A stretch of DNA of 64,000 bases, from positions 1,488,001 through 1,552,000 of the forward strand of contig NZ_CP113949.1 of the NCBI RefSeq assembly GCF_026810445.1, in the 5' to 3' direction. Below the pieces are notes generated by a model. That model searched no databases, had not been told where the DNA came from, and saw nothing but the letters and a program-made list of their open reading frames with translations. The stretch is from Pseudomonas sp. BSw22131 (GTDB taxonomy: Bacteria > Pseudomonadota > Gammaproteobacteria > Pseudomonadales > Pseudomonadaceae). Made by a program: the position numbers and the translations under genes. Of this stretch, positions 53,984 to 63,830 are shown in pieces (the stretch's first letter is position 1; each line of letters opens with the position of its first letter).

Positions 53984-56628
53984 CAGCGTTTCACCAATCC
54001 AGTCAGGCCGCCTGCAATCAGGGCAGCGGTGTCAGCCAGTGCAACCAGCGGATCAAGTCCGGCGGGCACGGCCATGTAGCGAGGTTCCCAGTCAGGCTGG
54101 AACTTGTCTTTGAAGCGGCGCAGGCCCTGGAAGTTGTAGAGCTGCTCGCCGCGGCTGAACACCATAGAGCCCAGACGCTGCGTTAAAGGCGCGCCGCGTC
54201 GTGGCTGCAAACCGGACAACGGCACCATGCCGAGGCTGAAACGCCCGTAACCTTCTTTTTTGTAGTGCAGGATCAAGCCAACCATCATGAATTCCATGGT
54301 CAGCTTTGGCGCTTCGGGGTGCGCTCGCATCAGATCGAGGCTTGCCAGATCGTGCCTTGAGGTTTCCAGCAGGTTCGAAAACGCCACCGGCTTGCCTTCG
54401 AAATGAATGATCGCGATGCGAAAGTGTTTCAGATACTCGGTGCTGAACCGGCCCAGAGAAAAGCCTTTTTCACGCACGTTCTTGCCAGTCAGCCAGGCAT
54501 CGGAAATGATCTTGAGCTCATCGAGCGGCGCTTGCCCAACCTCATAGATCTCCAGTGACAGACCGTCTCGACCCCCGCGATTCCAGGTGTAGCGCAGGTC
54601 TTTCATCTCTTTGCCCTTGGCCTCGATGTCGAACTTGTGCAAGTCGACCCGGGCCTCTTCGCCCAGTTTTATCGCGGTCAGGCCGATGTCCATGTAGAAC
54701 GGCAGGTTCTCGGCGCGCACCTGGTAGAACACAGGGCGTGCGTGGTGGACGTCGCAGAGGTCGCGGAATTGCCAGATCAGCTCGGCGCGCTGTTGCGTCG
54801 GACCGATAGGGTCATACAGTGCAACCAGACTGCGGCCACGGTGTGCATACATCAGGAATGCGTTGCCATCGGGGTGCATCAACACTGCTTTGTCGCCGGT
54901 GAGCACCAAGCCCCCGTCGGGCTGGTTGGAGGCGTTGATGATCTCGGCTGCTTTCGACAGCTCAGCCGCGTCAGGCAGGTGAATGACCGGGCGCGCAGTG
55001 CGCAGCAGCCAGGTCAACGACACGATTACCAACAGCACTGCACTGCCCAGCGCCGATCGCAGGCCGCGCGGAGCGTCTGCGTCCAGCGTGAACTGCCACC
55101 AGAGTTGATGGCTGTAAGGGACGTCCTGGTAGGCGAACAGCAGCAACCAGAGAGAAGCCCCCAGCACGCATAACGTGGCGACCAGATACAGCGGCGAAAA
55201 CGGCAGCTCAAGCAGGCGGCTAGGGCGGTAGAAAGAGCGGCGAAAGATCGCCAACAGGCATGCTGTCAGTAAGAGCATGCTGGCTTCTTCCCAGTCGAAA
55301 CCCTTGAGAATCGACAGTACCGAACCGACGAAAAGCAAGATCGTCGTCAGCATCCACGCCGCAGAAAGACGTCGACGCAGCCCTTGCGCCAACAACAGGC
55401 ACAGCACACCAATCAGGCTTGCGCCAAAGTGCGAAGCGTCGATAAGGCGATGGGGGATCAGGAAGCCCAGGCTTTCCAGGCGTGTATCGATTTCAGGCGT
55501 CGCGCCGGAAAACAGCAGGACAACACCCGATAGAAATACCAGCAAAGCGAGAACCGGTGCGCCCAGGCCCGAGGCCACGCGAATGGCCTGCTGGGCGAAG
55601 ATCAGCCGTTTGGCCTCGCTGTACAACAGCACGAGGCATGCCACCAGCAGCGGCAGCACCACGTAGATTAATCGATACAGCAATAGGGCTGCCGCCAGCG
55701 GAGCAGCGCCAAGCTCGTCGGCGAATGCGGCCAGCAGAATGGCTTCGAAGACGCCGACACCGCCAGGGACGTGGCTGAGGACACCCGCCGCCAGTGCGAG
55801 CAAGTAGACCAGCAGGAAGGCGCCGAACGGTGGGGCGGACGGCAGCAGCATATAAAGCACTACGGCAGCGGCTGCCACGTCGAGTGCGGTGATCACCAGC
55901 TGCATCAGGGTCAGGCGAAGGCCTGGCAGGCGGAGGGTTCTACGACCCGCGCGCACCAGCAAATTATGTGGCAGGGTTTGCTCGGGCAGGCGGCGGCGGT
56001 AAACCGCAAAGCCCAGCAACGCGCTCAGCGCCAGAATGATCACGGAAACGGTCGCCAGTACCGGCACTGATAAATGCAGTGCAAGCGAAGCAGAAGGCAG
56101 ATCGCTCAGCGTCGCCAGTGCAGCGAGTGGCGGCAACGCGCAACCCAGCGACAGGCTGGCAAAGAGCGTCATGCGCGCAACTTCTCCAGCGCCCAGGCCA
56201 TGCCGGGAGTACAGCCGGTAGCGCACAGAACCGCCAGACAGCATCGACAGGCCCACTGCGTTACCGATGGCAAACGCACAGAATCCGCCCATGATCAGCG
56301 TCTTCTTGGGTAAATCCACATTGGCGTAGCGGCTTGCTGACCATTCATAGCCAAGCAAAATAATGAAGCCAACGACGGTTGCGGCGACAGCACCGATCAG
56401 GGAAGGCGCAGGCACGCTGAGCAAAGAATCCTGCAAAGCGTAAATGTCCAGCTCGGTGAGCATGTGTCGACAGGCAATCAACGCCACGGCAAACAGGAAG
56501 ATGGTGACGACCAGCCCGATGGACTGACGATTTTTGCTCAGTAGATCGAGCAGGCGCGAGCGGGCAGGGGGCGGCGTTGGGTGAGCCGTTACTGCTTCAG
56601 CGTTGTTATCGGACGAGTTGGCGCGCAT
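53983..56628 (-). CDS. mprF: Aminoacyl-phosphatidylglycerol synthase/flippase MprF
   Basis: MprF adds an amino acid from aminoacyl-tRNA to phosphatidylglycerol and flips the product, lowering surface negative charge and raising resistance to cationic peptides. ATG 56628 follows AAGGAGTGATTG and gives 881 residues, while a TTG at 56631 is the alternative. The N-terminal flippase has about 14 helices (20-550). The cytosolic DUF2156 synthase domain (about 560-860) has LALYDPIGP-like VALYDPIGP and KHFRIAIIHFEGKPVAFSN. Whether Ala or Lys is used cannot be read from the sequence; the P. aeruginosa equivalent makes Ala-PG. Confidence 0.95.
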   Translation of the reverse strand: MRANSSDNNAEAVTAHPTPPPARSRLLDLLSKNRQSIGLVVTIFLFAVALIACRHMLTELDIYALQDSLLSVPAPSLIGAVAATVVGFIILLGYEWSASRYANVDLPKKTLIMGGFCAFAIGNAVGLSMLSGGSVRYRLYSRHGLGAGEVARMTLFASLSLGCALPPLAALATLSDLPSASLALHLSVPVLATVSVIILALSALLGFAVYRRRLPEQTLPHNLLVRAGRRTLRLPGLRLTLMQLVITALDVAAAAVVLYMLLPSAPPFGAFLLVYLLALAAGVLSHVPGGVGVFEAILLAAFADELGAAPLAAALLLYRLIYVVLPLLVACLVLLYSEAKRLIFAQQAIRVASGLGAPVLALLVFLSGVVLLFSGATPEIDTRLESLGFLIPHRLIDASHFGASLIGVLCLLLAQGLRRRLSAAWMLTTILLFVGSVLSILKGFDWEEASMLLLTACLLAIFRRSFYRPSRLLELPFSPLYLVATLCVLGASLWLLLFAYQDVPYSHQLWWQFTLDADAPRGLRSALGSAVLLVIVSLTWLLRTARPVIHLPDAAELSKAAEIINASNQPDGGLVLTGDKAVLMHPDGNAFLMYAHRGRSLVALYDPIGPTQQRAELIWQFRDLCDVHHARPVFYQVRAENLPFYMDIGLTAIKLGEEARVDLHKFDIEAKGKEMKDLRYTWNRGGRDGLSLEIYEVGQAPLDELKIISDAWLTGKNVREKGFSLGRFSTEYLKHFRIAIIHFEGKPVAFSNLLETSRHDLASLDLMRAHPEAPKLTMEFMMVGLILHYKKEGYGRFSLGMVPLSGLQPRRGAPLTQRLGSMVFSRGEQLYNFQGLRRFKDKFQPDWEPRYMAVPAGLDPLVALADTAALIAGGLTGLVKR

Positions 56629-56956
56629 CAATCACTCCTTGGATCGTGCGCGACAGGATGGAGGTATACAGCCAAGTTACCAATCCCTTCGCAAAAATTA
56701 ATTCGGGATGTTAGCGCTTCAGCGGCTAACGGGCGACTAAGGCAGGCACGTTTCGGTAGCCATTCAGTCTAGGTTCAGCTGATGATTACCCTATCGGCAC
56801 AAAGAGCAAAAACTATCGCATTGCGGTGAATACACCTGCAAGTGATGAGAAATCAATCGTCTGTCGTCGTGAGACAGCCCAATCCGTAAGCTGTTCGGGC
56901 TTTTCGCTTGGGCAAAAAAAAGGCCACTCTTTCGAGTAGCCTTTCTTTTTTTGCGT
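56629..56956. other. Non-coding gap between mprF and the first initiator tRNA
   Basis: About 325 bases hold the upstream region of mprF (minus strand) and the downstream end of the first tRNA unit. Visible items are the mprF ribosome-binding site (complement of 56635-56640), an AGCCC/GGGCT dyad (56876-56901), and the tRNA terminator. No convincing open frame is present. Confidence 0.5.
56914..56942 (-). terminator. Terminator of the first initiator tRNA gene
   Basis: AGGCCACTC / GAGTAGCCT (56921-56942, one C-A mismatch), with an A run at 56914-56921 that is a T run on the minus strand. The same hairpin recurs after the second tRNA copy. Confidence 0.85.
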
Positions 56957-57033
<77 letters not shown>

Positions 57034-57046
57034 TCTGTGTGGCGGC

Positions 57047-57074
57047 ATTCTACAGCCGAACGCGAGTGTGTCAA
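57047..57074 (-). promoter_or_regulatory. Promoter of initiator tRNA copy 1
   Basis: Read on the minus strand: TTGACA (57074-57069), 16 bases, TAGAAT (57052-57047). This is a near-consensus sigma-70 promoter 14 bases before the mature tRNA 5' end. Confidence 0.88.
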
Positions 57075-57255
57075 CCTTTAAAGCGGAATCTCGACAAATT
57101 AGCCGCTTTCGAGGTATTGGCTCAGCTAAGTGCTGGCCTCGCAAAGGCTTTCTCTCGGAGGTGCTCATGAGCGGACATCGGCGACTTTGCTGCATTGGCT
57201 GGTATATAGAAAGCGCAGCGCCGGTCCGAGCGAGGAGAGAAAAACAGTCGCGCAC

Positions 57256-57282
57256 AAAAAAGGCCACTCTTTCGAGTAGCCT
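57256..57282 (-). terminator. Terminator of the second initiator tRNA gene
   Basis: The same AGGCCACTC / GAGTAGCCT hairpin as in copy 1 (57261-57282), with CAAAAAA on its left that becomes a T run on the minus strand. Confidence 0.85.
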
Positions 57283-57293
57283 TTTTTGATGTT

Positions 57294-57370
<77 letters not shown>

Positions 57371-57383
57371 TCTGTGTGGCGGC

Positions 57384-57411
57384 ATTCTACAGAGGAACGC
57401 AGGGCTGTCAA
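57384..57411 (-). promoter_or_regulatory. Promoter of initiator tRNA copy 2
   Basis: Read on the minus strand: TTGACA (57411-57406), 16 bases, TAGAAT (57389-57384). The hexamers match copy 1 exactly while the spacer differs, which fits selection on the boxes. Confidence 0.88.
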
Positions 57412-57640
57412 CCGTTGTGTATGAGAAAAGTGCTTTTTGTTCAATTGGTTAGCGCGCTGCCTGAGGTCTGACACGCGGTGCGAGCCCTGTTACGCGGGCG
57501 TATGCACCACATTTCGCTCACTGAGCCTAGCGTTTGGGTAATAGCATTTCAGGCATTTCCTACAGGAGCTCTGCACGAGGAGTGCGACATCCTGGTGTGA
57601 ATGAGATACTGCGCCATCTTTCTTTGTACGACTGCACGTT

Positions 57641-58702
57641 ATGCCGCAGCGCAAAATCATCCACGTCGACTGTGATTGCTTCTACGCCGCCATCGAGATG
57701 CGCGACGACCCCAGGCTTGCGGGCAAGCCGCTGGCAGTCGGTGGATCAGCGGACCGGCGTGGGGTAATTGCGACCTGCAACTATGAAGCCCGCGCCTACG
57801 GCGTTCGCTCCGCCATGTCCTCGCGCCATGCGCTGACGCTGTGCCCAGATCTGACTATCGTCAAGCCCCGCTTCGATGCTTATAAAGAAGCATCGAAGGA
57901 GATCCATGTGATTTTCCGTGAATACACGGACTTGATTGAGCCCCTGTCGCTGGACGAGGCCTATCTGGATGTTTCCGACAGCGAGCACTTCGCAGGCAGT
58001 GCCACGCGGATAGCCCAAGACATCCGCCGACGCGTGTCCAATCAGCTGCACATCACTGTCTCGGCTGGTGTGGCGCCGAACAAGTTTCTGGCGAAAATCG
58101 CCAGTGACTGGAAAAAGCCCAATGGGCTGTTCGTGATAACGCCAGATCAAGTGGAAGCCTTCGTCGCGGACCTGCCTGTGTCGAAGCTGCACGGTGTGGG
58201 AAAGGTCACGGCCGACAAGCTGGGCAAGCAAGGGATACTCACGTGCGCAGATTTGCGTCAGTGGAACAAGTTGGCGCTGGTGCGTGAGTTTGGTTCATTT
58301 GGCGAACGATTGTGGAACCTTGCGCACGGCGTTGATGATCGTCCAGTGCAAAACGACAGCCGTCGACAATCGGTCAGTGTTGAAAATACCTACGACACCG
58401 ATCTGCCGGACCTGGCCAGTTGTGTGGACAAGCTTCCAGCATTGATCGAGACGCTATCTGGCCGTATCGAGCGAATCGACACCCAATATCGGCCCGGCAA
58501 ACCGTTCGTGAAGGTGAAGTTTCATGACTTCACACAAACTACGCTGGAACAGGCGGGGGCGAGGTGGGATCTGGAAAGCTATACGCAACTGCTGACTCAG
58601 GCATTCGCACGCGGCAGCAAACCAGTGCGTTTATTAGGGGTGGGCGTACGTTTGCATGATTTGCGCAGTGCTCATGAACAGCTGGAGCTGTTTTCGTATT
58701 GA
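57641..58702 (+). CDS. dinB: DNA polymerase IV
   Basis: A Y-family translesion polymerase, 353 residues. Catalytic acids are Asp10 in HVDCDCFYAAIE and Asp-Glu in PLSLDEAYLD near residue 105. The HhH motif is HGVGKVTADKLG, the little-finger domain follows, and the C-terminus ends EQLELFSY, matching the beta-clamp motif QLxLF. The ATG has no clear Shine-Dalgarno. I found no CTG-N10-CAG LexA box in the 270 bases upstream. Confidence 0.96.
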   Translation: MPQRKIIHVDCDCFYAAIEMRDDPRLAGKPLAVGGSADRRGVIATCNYEARAYGVRSAMSSRHALTLCPDLTIVKPRFDAYKEASKEIHVIFREYTDLIEPLSLDEAYLDVSDSEHFAGSATRIAQDIRRRVSNQLHITVSAGVAPNKFLAKIASDWKKPNGLFVITPDQVEAFVADLPVSKLHGVGKVTADKLGKQGILTCADLRQWNKLALVREFGSFGERLWNLAHGVDDRPVQNDSRRQSVSVENTYDTDLPDLASCVDKLPALIETLSGRIERIDTQYRPGKPFVKVKFHDFTQTTLEQAGARWDLESYTQLLTQAFARGSKPVRLLGVGVRLHDLRSAHEQLELFSY

Positions 58703-58752
58703 GCCCTTCAACAGCAAAGCTCAGGTCTTGCGCCTGAGCCCGCGTTGACAGC

Positions 58753-59709
58753 TTACTCCGCGCTCGCTGGCACGGCGACGAGGCGACCGGCATCCTTTGC
58801 CAGCGACCTCAGAAATTCATGCTGCAGTTGAGGGTCGTTGCGGGTCATTTCTATCAGCGTCTGTTCCAGATCACTGGCCTCTTCTTCAAGCCCCAGGTCG
58901 GACAAGCGCTTGACCCGGTGAACCCACTGGCTGACTTCGTCGTCTTCCAGATCATCGTAGATCAGCCCGTGGGCCTCGATCAGTTTGCCGCGCAACGATC
59001 TGCTCAGCGGTAACGACGCAGTGGTGTGGATGGTCGCCTGATCATCTTCCACTCTCAGGTTCAGTCGTGTGATACGGCTGAGATCCTGTTCGGCGAAAGG
59101 GCTGTCCAGCAGGTTGATGCGCAGTACGCCGTTGCGGTCGGTTGTCAGCTCGTGAGACTGGTTGCCTGCTTTGACTTCAACCGGGCTCTCGCTCCAGGGC
59201 AGGCTCGAGTGTTCTACGTGGTGATCATTCTGGACTTCGTCGATCCCTGCCAGGTTTTGCTGCGCTCTCCCATGTGACGGCACGTTCATGAATGGATTGA
59301 GCCCGGCAACCCCGTAGCTGATCCAGTCTTTGGTGACGCTGTCAGGGAGGCTTCCGAACGTAATCACATTGACGATATTGGCGCCAACGCCGGCGACAAG
59401 CGTAACGGCGCCCAGCGGAATCTCGTAAATCTCCCGCCAGGGCTGATAGGGGGTGTAGCGATCGTAATGACGCGTCACCTCGAATTCGGTGACATCGAAC
59501 GTCTTCAGTTCGTGGATGCGCACACGACGTTGCGGGAGCTCCAGCGTGGCGGGCTCGCCGACGTCAACTTGCAGGCTGTGTTCGAGCAATTTGCGCTCTA
59601 CGCGCTCTTCGTGCTCGCTGCGCTGAGACAGATGGTTGGCGCATCCGCTGATGACCAATGTGCTGCAGAGCGTGGCGCTTGCAAGGCTTAGTGAACGTGG
59701 CTTGAACAT
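58753..59709 (-). CDS. Lipoprotein of unknown function
   Basis: A 318-residue protein with a signal peptide and lipobox VISGC (lipidated Cys23). A short hydrophobic stretch at about 95-118 (GAVTLVAGVGANIVNVITFG) may touch the membrane. The central region looks beta-rich (about 160-235). The C-terminus (240-318) is acidic and helical, with EEEASDLEQTLIEM. I recognise no domain. It lies between dinB (convergent) and proS, with about 90 bases to proS, whose terminator separates them. Confidence 0.8.
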   Translation of the reverse strand: MFKPRSLSLASATLCSTLVISGCANHLSQRSEHEERVERKLLEHSLQVDVGEPATLELPQRRVRIHELKTFDVTEFEVTRHYDRYTPYQPWREIYEIPLGAVTLVAGVGANIVNVITFGSLPDSVTKDWISYGVAGLNPFMNVPSHGRAQQNLAGIDEVQNDHHVEHSSLPWSESPVEVKAGNQSHELTTDRNGVLRINLLDSPFAEQDLSRITRLNLRVEDDQATIHTTASLPLSRSLRGKLIEAHGLIYDDLEDDEVSQWVHRVKRLSDLGLEEEASDLEQTLIEMTRNDPQLQHEFLRSLAKDAGRLVAVPASAE

Positions 59710-59760
59710 GAGATCTCTTGAAGCAGGTGAGGCGGATGCTTGCGCACAGGCGTCACGACG

Positions 59761-59794
59761 GAAAAGGGCGCGCTCGATTGAGGCGAGCGCGCCC
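59761..59794 (-). terminator. proS terminator
   Basis: GGGCGCGCTCG (59766-59776) is the exact reverse complement of CGAGCGCGCCC (59784-59794). On the minus strand the stem is followed by CTTTTC. It lies 6 bases past the proS stop. Confidence 0.85.
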
Positions 59795-59799
59795 TCTTC

Positions 59800-61515
59800 T
59801 TAGCGGTGGATACGGCCCTTGATAAAGGACAATACGTCGGCAACTGGCAACGCTTGCGCTTCTGGCTCGGTACGGCTCTTGTACTCAAGATTGCCTTCGG
59901 CCAAGCCGCGGTCGCTGACCACGATGCGATGCGGAATGCCGATCAACTCCATGTCGGCGAACTTGATGCCAGGGCTGACCTTCTTGTCGCGGTCATCAAG
60001 CAATACATCAAAGCCTGCGGCAGTCAGTTCGGCGTACAGCTTGTCGGTGGCTTCGCGCACGGCTTCGGTCTCGTAACGCAACGGGACCAGGGCAATCTGG
60101 AAGGGCGCCAGTGCATCGTTCCAGATGATGCCGTTGGCATCGTTGTTTTGCTCGATAGCGGCAGCCACTACACGGGAGACGCCGATGCCGTAACAGCCCA
60201 TTGTCAGCGTGACCGGCTTGCCATTTTCACCCAGCACCTGGCACTTCATTGCTTCGCTGTATTTGGTGCCCAGCTGGAAGATATGACCCACTTCAATGCC
60301 GCGCTTGATCACCAGCGTCCCTTGACCGTCCGGGCTCGGATCGCCCGCAACGACGTTGCGCAGATCGGCAACCTGAGGCACGGGCAGATCACGTTCCCAG
60401 TTCACGCCAAAGTAGTGTTTGTCGTCGATATTCGCGCCGATACCAAAGTCGCTCATCAGCTCGACCGAGCGGTCGATGATGCAGGGCAGCGGCAGATTCA
60501 GCGGACCCAGCGAACCTGCGCCAGCGCCGATCGCGTCGCGCAGTTCGGATTCGGTCGCCATCACCAGAGGACTGGCCACCTGCTCCAGATTAGCGGCCTT
60601 GATTTCGTTGAGTTCGTGGTCGCCACGAATGATCAGCGCAATCAGCTTGCCTTCTTCTGCCGCATGAACAACCAGCGTCTTGACGGTTTTCTCGATTGGC
60701 AGGCCGAACTCTTCCACCAGCGACGCGATGGTCTTGGCGTTGGGGGTGTCGACCAGGCGTAATACTTCGGTCGCGGCGCCACGGCTGTTTTCAGCGGGAA
60801 TGGCTTCGGCTTTTTCGATATTCGCAGCGTAGTTCGAGGTGTCGCTGAAAACGATGTCGTCCTCGCCTGATTCGGCCAGCACATGAAACTCATGAGAGCC
60901 GGCGCCGCCGATGGAGCCGTTGTCGGCTTCGACCGGGCGATAATTCAAGCCGAGGCGGGTGAAGACATTGCAGTACGCCTGATGCATGCGTTCGTAGGTT
61001 TCCTGCAGGGAATCCTGAGTCGTATGAAAGGAGTAGGCGTCTTTCATGATGAATTCACGTCCGCGCATCAAGCCAAAGCGCGGGCGGATTTCATCACGAA
61101 ACTTGGTCTGGATCTGGTACATGTTGATCGGCAACTGCTTGTAGCTGTTCAGCTCGTTGCGGGCCAGATCGGTGATGACTTCTTCATGGGTCGGGCCTGC
61201 GCAGAAATCACGATCATGCCGATCCTTGAGGCGCAGCAATTCAGGGCCGTATTGTTCCCAGCGACCTGACTCCTGCCACAGTTCTGCCGGCTGAATACCC
61301 GGCATCAACACTTCCAGCGCGCCTGCAGCGTTCATCTCTTCGCGAACGACTGCCTCGACCTTGCGCAGCACGCGCAGGCCCATGGGGAGCCAGGTGTAAA
61401 GGCCGGAAGCGAGTTTGCGAATCATACCGGCGCGCAGCATCAGCTGGTGGCTGATGACGACGGCATCGGATGGCGTTTCTTTCTGTGTGGCGAGCAAATA
61501 TTGACTGGTGCGCAT
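59800..61515 (-). CDS. proS: Prolyl-tRNA synthetase
   Basis: A class II synthetase of the bacterial type, 571 residues. Motif 1 is near residue 40-70, motif 2 is in [21 protein letters not shown] (two halves joined here, near 140), and motif 3 is in [17 protein letters not shown] near 445. The INS editing domain (about 230-390) that clears Ala-tRNA-Pro is present. The C-terminal anticodon domain ends SFIKGRIHR. Next to an OprD porin, as in P. aeruginosa. Confidence 0.98.
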   Translation of the reverse strand: MRTSQYLLATQKETPSDAVVISHQLMLRAGMIRKLASGLYTWLPMGLRVLRKVEAVVREEMNAAGALEVLMPGIQPAELWQESGRWEQYGPELLRLKDRHDRDFCAGPTHEEVITDLARNELNSYKQLPINMYQIQTKFRDEIRPRFGLMRGREFIMKDAYSFHTTQDSLQETYERMHQAYCNVFTRLGLNYRPVEADNGSIGGAGSHEFHVLAESGEDDIVFSDTSNYAANIEKAEAIPAENSRGAATEVLRLVDTPNAKTIASLVEEFGLPIEKTVKTLVVHAAEEGKLIALIIRGDHELNEIKAANLEQVASPLVMATESELRDAIGAGAGSLGPLNLPLPCIIDRSVELMSDFGIGANIDDKHYFGVNWERDLPVPQVADLRNVVAGDPSPDGQGTLVIKRGIEVGHIFQLGTKYSEAMKCQVLGENGKPVTLTMGCYGIGVSRVVAAAIEQNNDANGIIWNDALAPFQIALVPLRYETEAVREATDKLYAELTAAGFDVLLDDRDKKVSPGIKFADMELIGIPHRIVVSDRGLAEGNLEYKSRTEPEAQALPVADVLSFIKGRIHR

Positions 61516-61633
61516 GGTAGGCCGTTGTCGGTTGCTGAGACTAGAAATGACCCGGCATTGTACGGTGGCGATAGAGGCGAGTACAGGGCGGGTGGGCGTT
61601 GCGAGGAGGGGGAAGGGGCTTTAGCCATAAATG

Positions 61634-61662
61634 AAAAAGCCCGGCACATGGCCGGGCTTTTC
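61634..61662. terminator. Terminator after the OprD-family porin gene
   Basis: AAAAGCCCGGC (61635-61645) pairs with GCCGGGCTTTT (61651-61661). A and T runs flank both sides. It lies 25 bases past the porin stop and upstream of proS. Confidence 0.9.
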
Positions 61663-61686
61663 TATAACGAGTGTCAGACTGTGCGA

Positions 61687-63024
61687 TTACAGAACCGAAA
61701 TCGGGTAGTCGACGATCAGACGGAACTCGTTGATATCGCCTTCAGCTTGGTCGGCATTGGCGCGGTGCCAGGCCTGACGAATACGGAACGACAGATCTTT
61801 GGCTGGACCATTTTGAACAACATACTTGGCCTCCAAGTTAGTCTCATGGTGTTTGCCATCTGCGCCGTAGCCGTACTGGCGATAAGGGCTATCAAGGGCC
61901 ATTTTATCGCCGTCGATACCTGTACCGCGGACATAACGAGTCATAAAGCTCAGGCCTGGAACGCCGTAGGATGCCATGTTGAGATCGTAACGAGTCTGCC
62001 AGGATTTCTCCCCAGGTCCGTTGAAGTCGGAATATTGAATCGAGTTCGCGAGGAAGATCGAGTCGCCACCACGGTTTTTGCCACCGTCGTTAAGTGAGAT
62101 GTAGTCGAATGGCGTGTCACCGTTGACCTTCTGGAAGGCCAGCGTCAGGGTGTGTGCAGCCAAGAACGAGTAGGCGGCAGACATCGAATAGGCGGTGTTG
62201 CTAATGTCGCCCATCTTCTTGCTACCCGTATCACGGGTGTTATAGATGTTGAAGTCGAATGCCAGCGCTTGGTCAGTAGTCAGCGGCAATGCGTAGTTAA
62301 CGTTACCGTAGTACTGGTTAAACACGTCTTCCAGTTTGGCTGCATAAAACGCAACGCCCAGACTGTCGCTTACAGCGTACTTGCCACCGGCGTAATCTGC
62401 GTTGCCGATGTCGAGGGTCTCTGGCCCGTAAGCGGTACCAAGGCGACCATCGCGGTTCATGCTGTCTTGCGAGGAGCCAGAGTAGAAGTGACCACCTTCA
62501 ACGTCCAAGCCTTTGATCTCACTGCTTTGCAGGCTGATACCACTTGCCGTTTGTGGCAATAGACGAGAGCCGCCGACCGCGAATACTGGCGATTGGGGCT
62601 GCATATCACCGATCTTCAGCTCTGTTTTCGAAATGCGGAACTTAACATCGCCACCCGCTTTGCCGAAGCTGTCGTGGTTATCGCCCTGAGAGTCGGTGGT
62701 CAGGTTGCCAGAGCCCGAGTAGTGATTCTGACCATCGAGTTTGAAACCAGCATAGCCGAAGGCGTCAATACCAACACCGATCAGACCTTGAGTGTAACCA
62801 GAGCTATAGTTGCCCCAGAAACCTTGGGTCCAATCTTTGTCGTCAACAGAGGTGTCTTTCTTGTCGCGGTTAAAGTAGTAGTTACGAGCCTTCAGATCCA
62901 GATGGCTGTCTTCTACAAAACCCTTGGCTTCAGCTTGGTCGCTTACGAAAGCAGCGGCCGATGCCAATTGTGTGCTGGCTGCTGTAACTGCCAGTGCGAT
63001 TGCGCTCCACTTCATCACTCTCAT
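61687..63024 (-). CDS. OprD-family outer-membrane porin
   Basis: A substrate-specific porin for small solutes (basic amino acids, dipeptides or carboxylates in known relatives). The 445-residue protein has a signal peptide ending near ASAAA (residue 24) and then FVSDQAEAKGFVEDSHLDLKAR-type N-terminal barrel sequence in the family style. The chain ends FRLIVDYPISVL. AAGGAGCAAAG precedes the start at 63024. Its place beside proS matches oprD of P. aeruginosa, but OprD paralogues are many, so the exact member and substrate are uncertain. Confidence 0.9.
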   Translation of the reverse strand: MRVMKWSAIALAVTAASTQLASAAAFVSDQAEAKGFVEDSHLDLKARNYYFNRDKKDTSVDDKDWTQGFWGNYSSGYTQGLIGVGIDAFGYAGFKLDGQNHYSGSGNLTTDSQGDNHDSFGKAGGDVKFRISKTELKIGDMQPQSPVFAVGGSRLLPQTASGISLQSSEIKGLDVEGGHFYSGSSQDSMNRDGRLGTAYGPETLDIGNADYAGGKYAVSDSLGVAFYAAKLEDVFNQYYGNVNYALPLTTDQALAFDFNIYNTRDTGSKKMGDISNTAYSMSAAYSFLAAHTLTLAFQKVNGDTPFDYISLNDGGKNRGGDSIFLANSIQYSDFNGPGEKSWQTRYDLNMASYGVPGLSFMTRYVRGTGIDGDKMALDSPYRQYGYGADGKHHETNLEAKYVVQNGPAKDLSFRIRQAWHRANADQAEGDINEFRLIVDYPISVL

Positions 63025-63830
63025 CGTGACTTTGCTCCTTTAGTTTTAAGAAGAGTACTGCCGTCCCACCTGTTTTTTTATCTGGGCGGCTCTTTCTTTT
63101 TTGTGTCGGCGAAACGTATAGCATGCCGACATTATTGGCGATAGTTACTACTCTATCCTTTCAAATTCTTTACGGCCCTGTCGCAAATGAACGCTGTGTG
63201 TGTCGCTCTTAAACAGCATTCATCGTTTGAAAATGTGCAAGTACTACAGCGTTGTCGAGGGCTGAAATCCCACTCCGCAGTGGTTTGGATTCAGCCATCG
63301 TTTCCCTTGGGCACCCTGTCCATTGTCACCTTTTCGAACGCCACCGAAGCCTTTTGACTCCGGGCCGTTGTTGCTCCTGTGAGTGATAAAGCAACAACCG
63401 TGCACAAAGTTCCTGATCACATGAAAAAAAAGTGAATTGGACAGGCAATGTCTCAGGTCATTAATGCAAGCCTATGATTTATAACGATTAAAAATTTCGG
63501 AATATTTCCGGTTCTTTTCTCGCTCGTCAGCAGGCTACGGCCGAAAGATGTCACTGGCGTTACCTGTTACCCCCAGTGTGAGTAATTCTTGGATGAATCG
63601 GGTAGATGGGGGATAGGGAGTGAGTCGTTTTGGTGCGCTAGCACCCGAAAATGCCTGATCTTGGTACTGCGCCGACGCTGCATCCCGTCGCTCGCTTGTG
63701 ACAGCATTGCAAGTGCGGAACGGTGAAACGCTTAACGCTTGATTACGCTTGCTTTAGAGGGAATAGGGAGCTATTCCGGGGAGGGCGCAAGCGCCGTTAC
63801 CGGGTGGGTGCATTGGGTCATATCAGTGCG
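63025..63830. other. Long non-coding stretch upstream of the porin gene
   Basis: About 800 bases without a convincing gene. It holds the porin leader and promoter region (63025-63180), an AT-rich segment (about 63420-63520), and several dyads: GTTGTTGCT/AGCAACAAC (63367-63375/63390-63398), GGTGC/GCACC (63632-63645), GGAATAG/CTATTCC with loop GGAG (63760-63777), and GGCGC/GCGCC (63784-63795). The last two might end transcription of the minus-strand gene at the right edge. The length leaves room for an unannotated small RNA. Confidence 0.5.

Noticed and set aside
57168..57289. A 40-codon frame between the two initiator tRNAs with a GGAGG leader
   Set aside because: It reads through the tRNA terminator hairpin and has no similarity known to me. 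The ribosome-binding site is probably chance.
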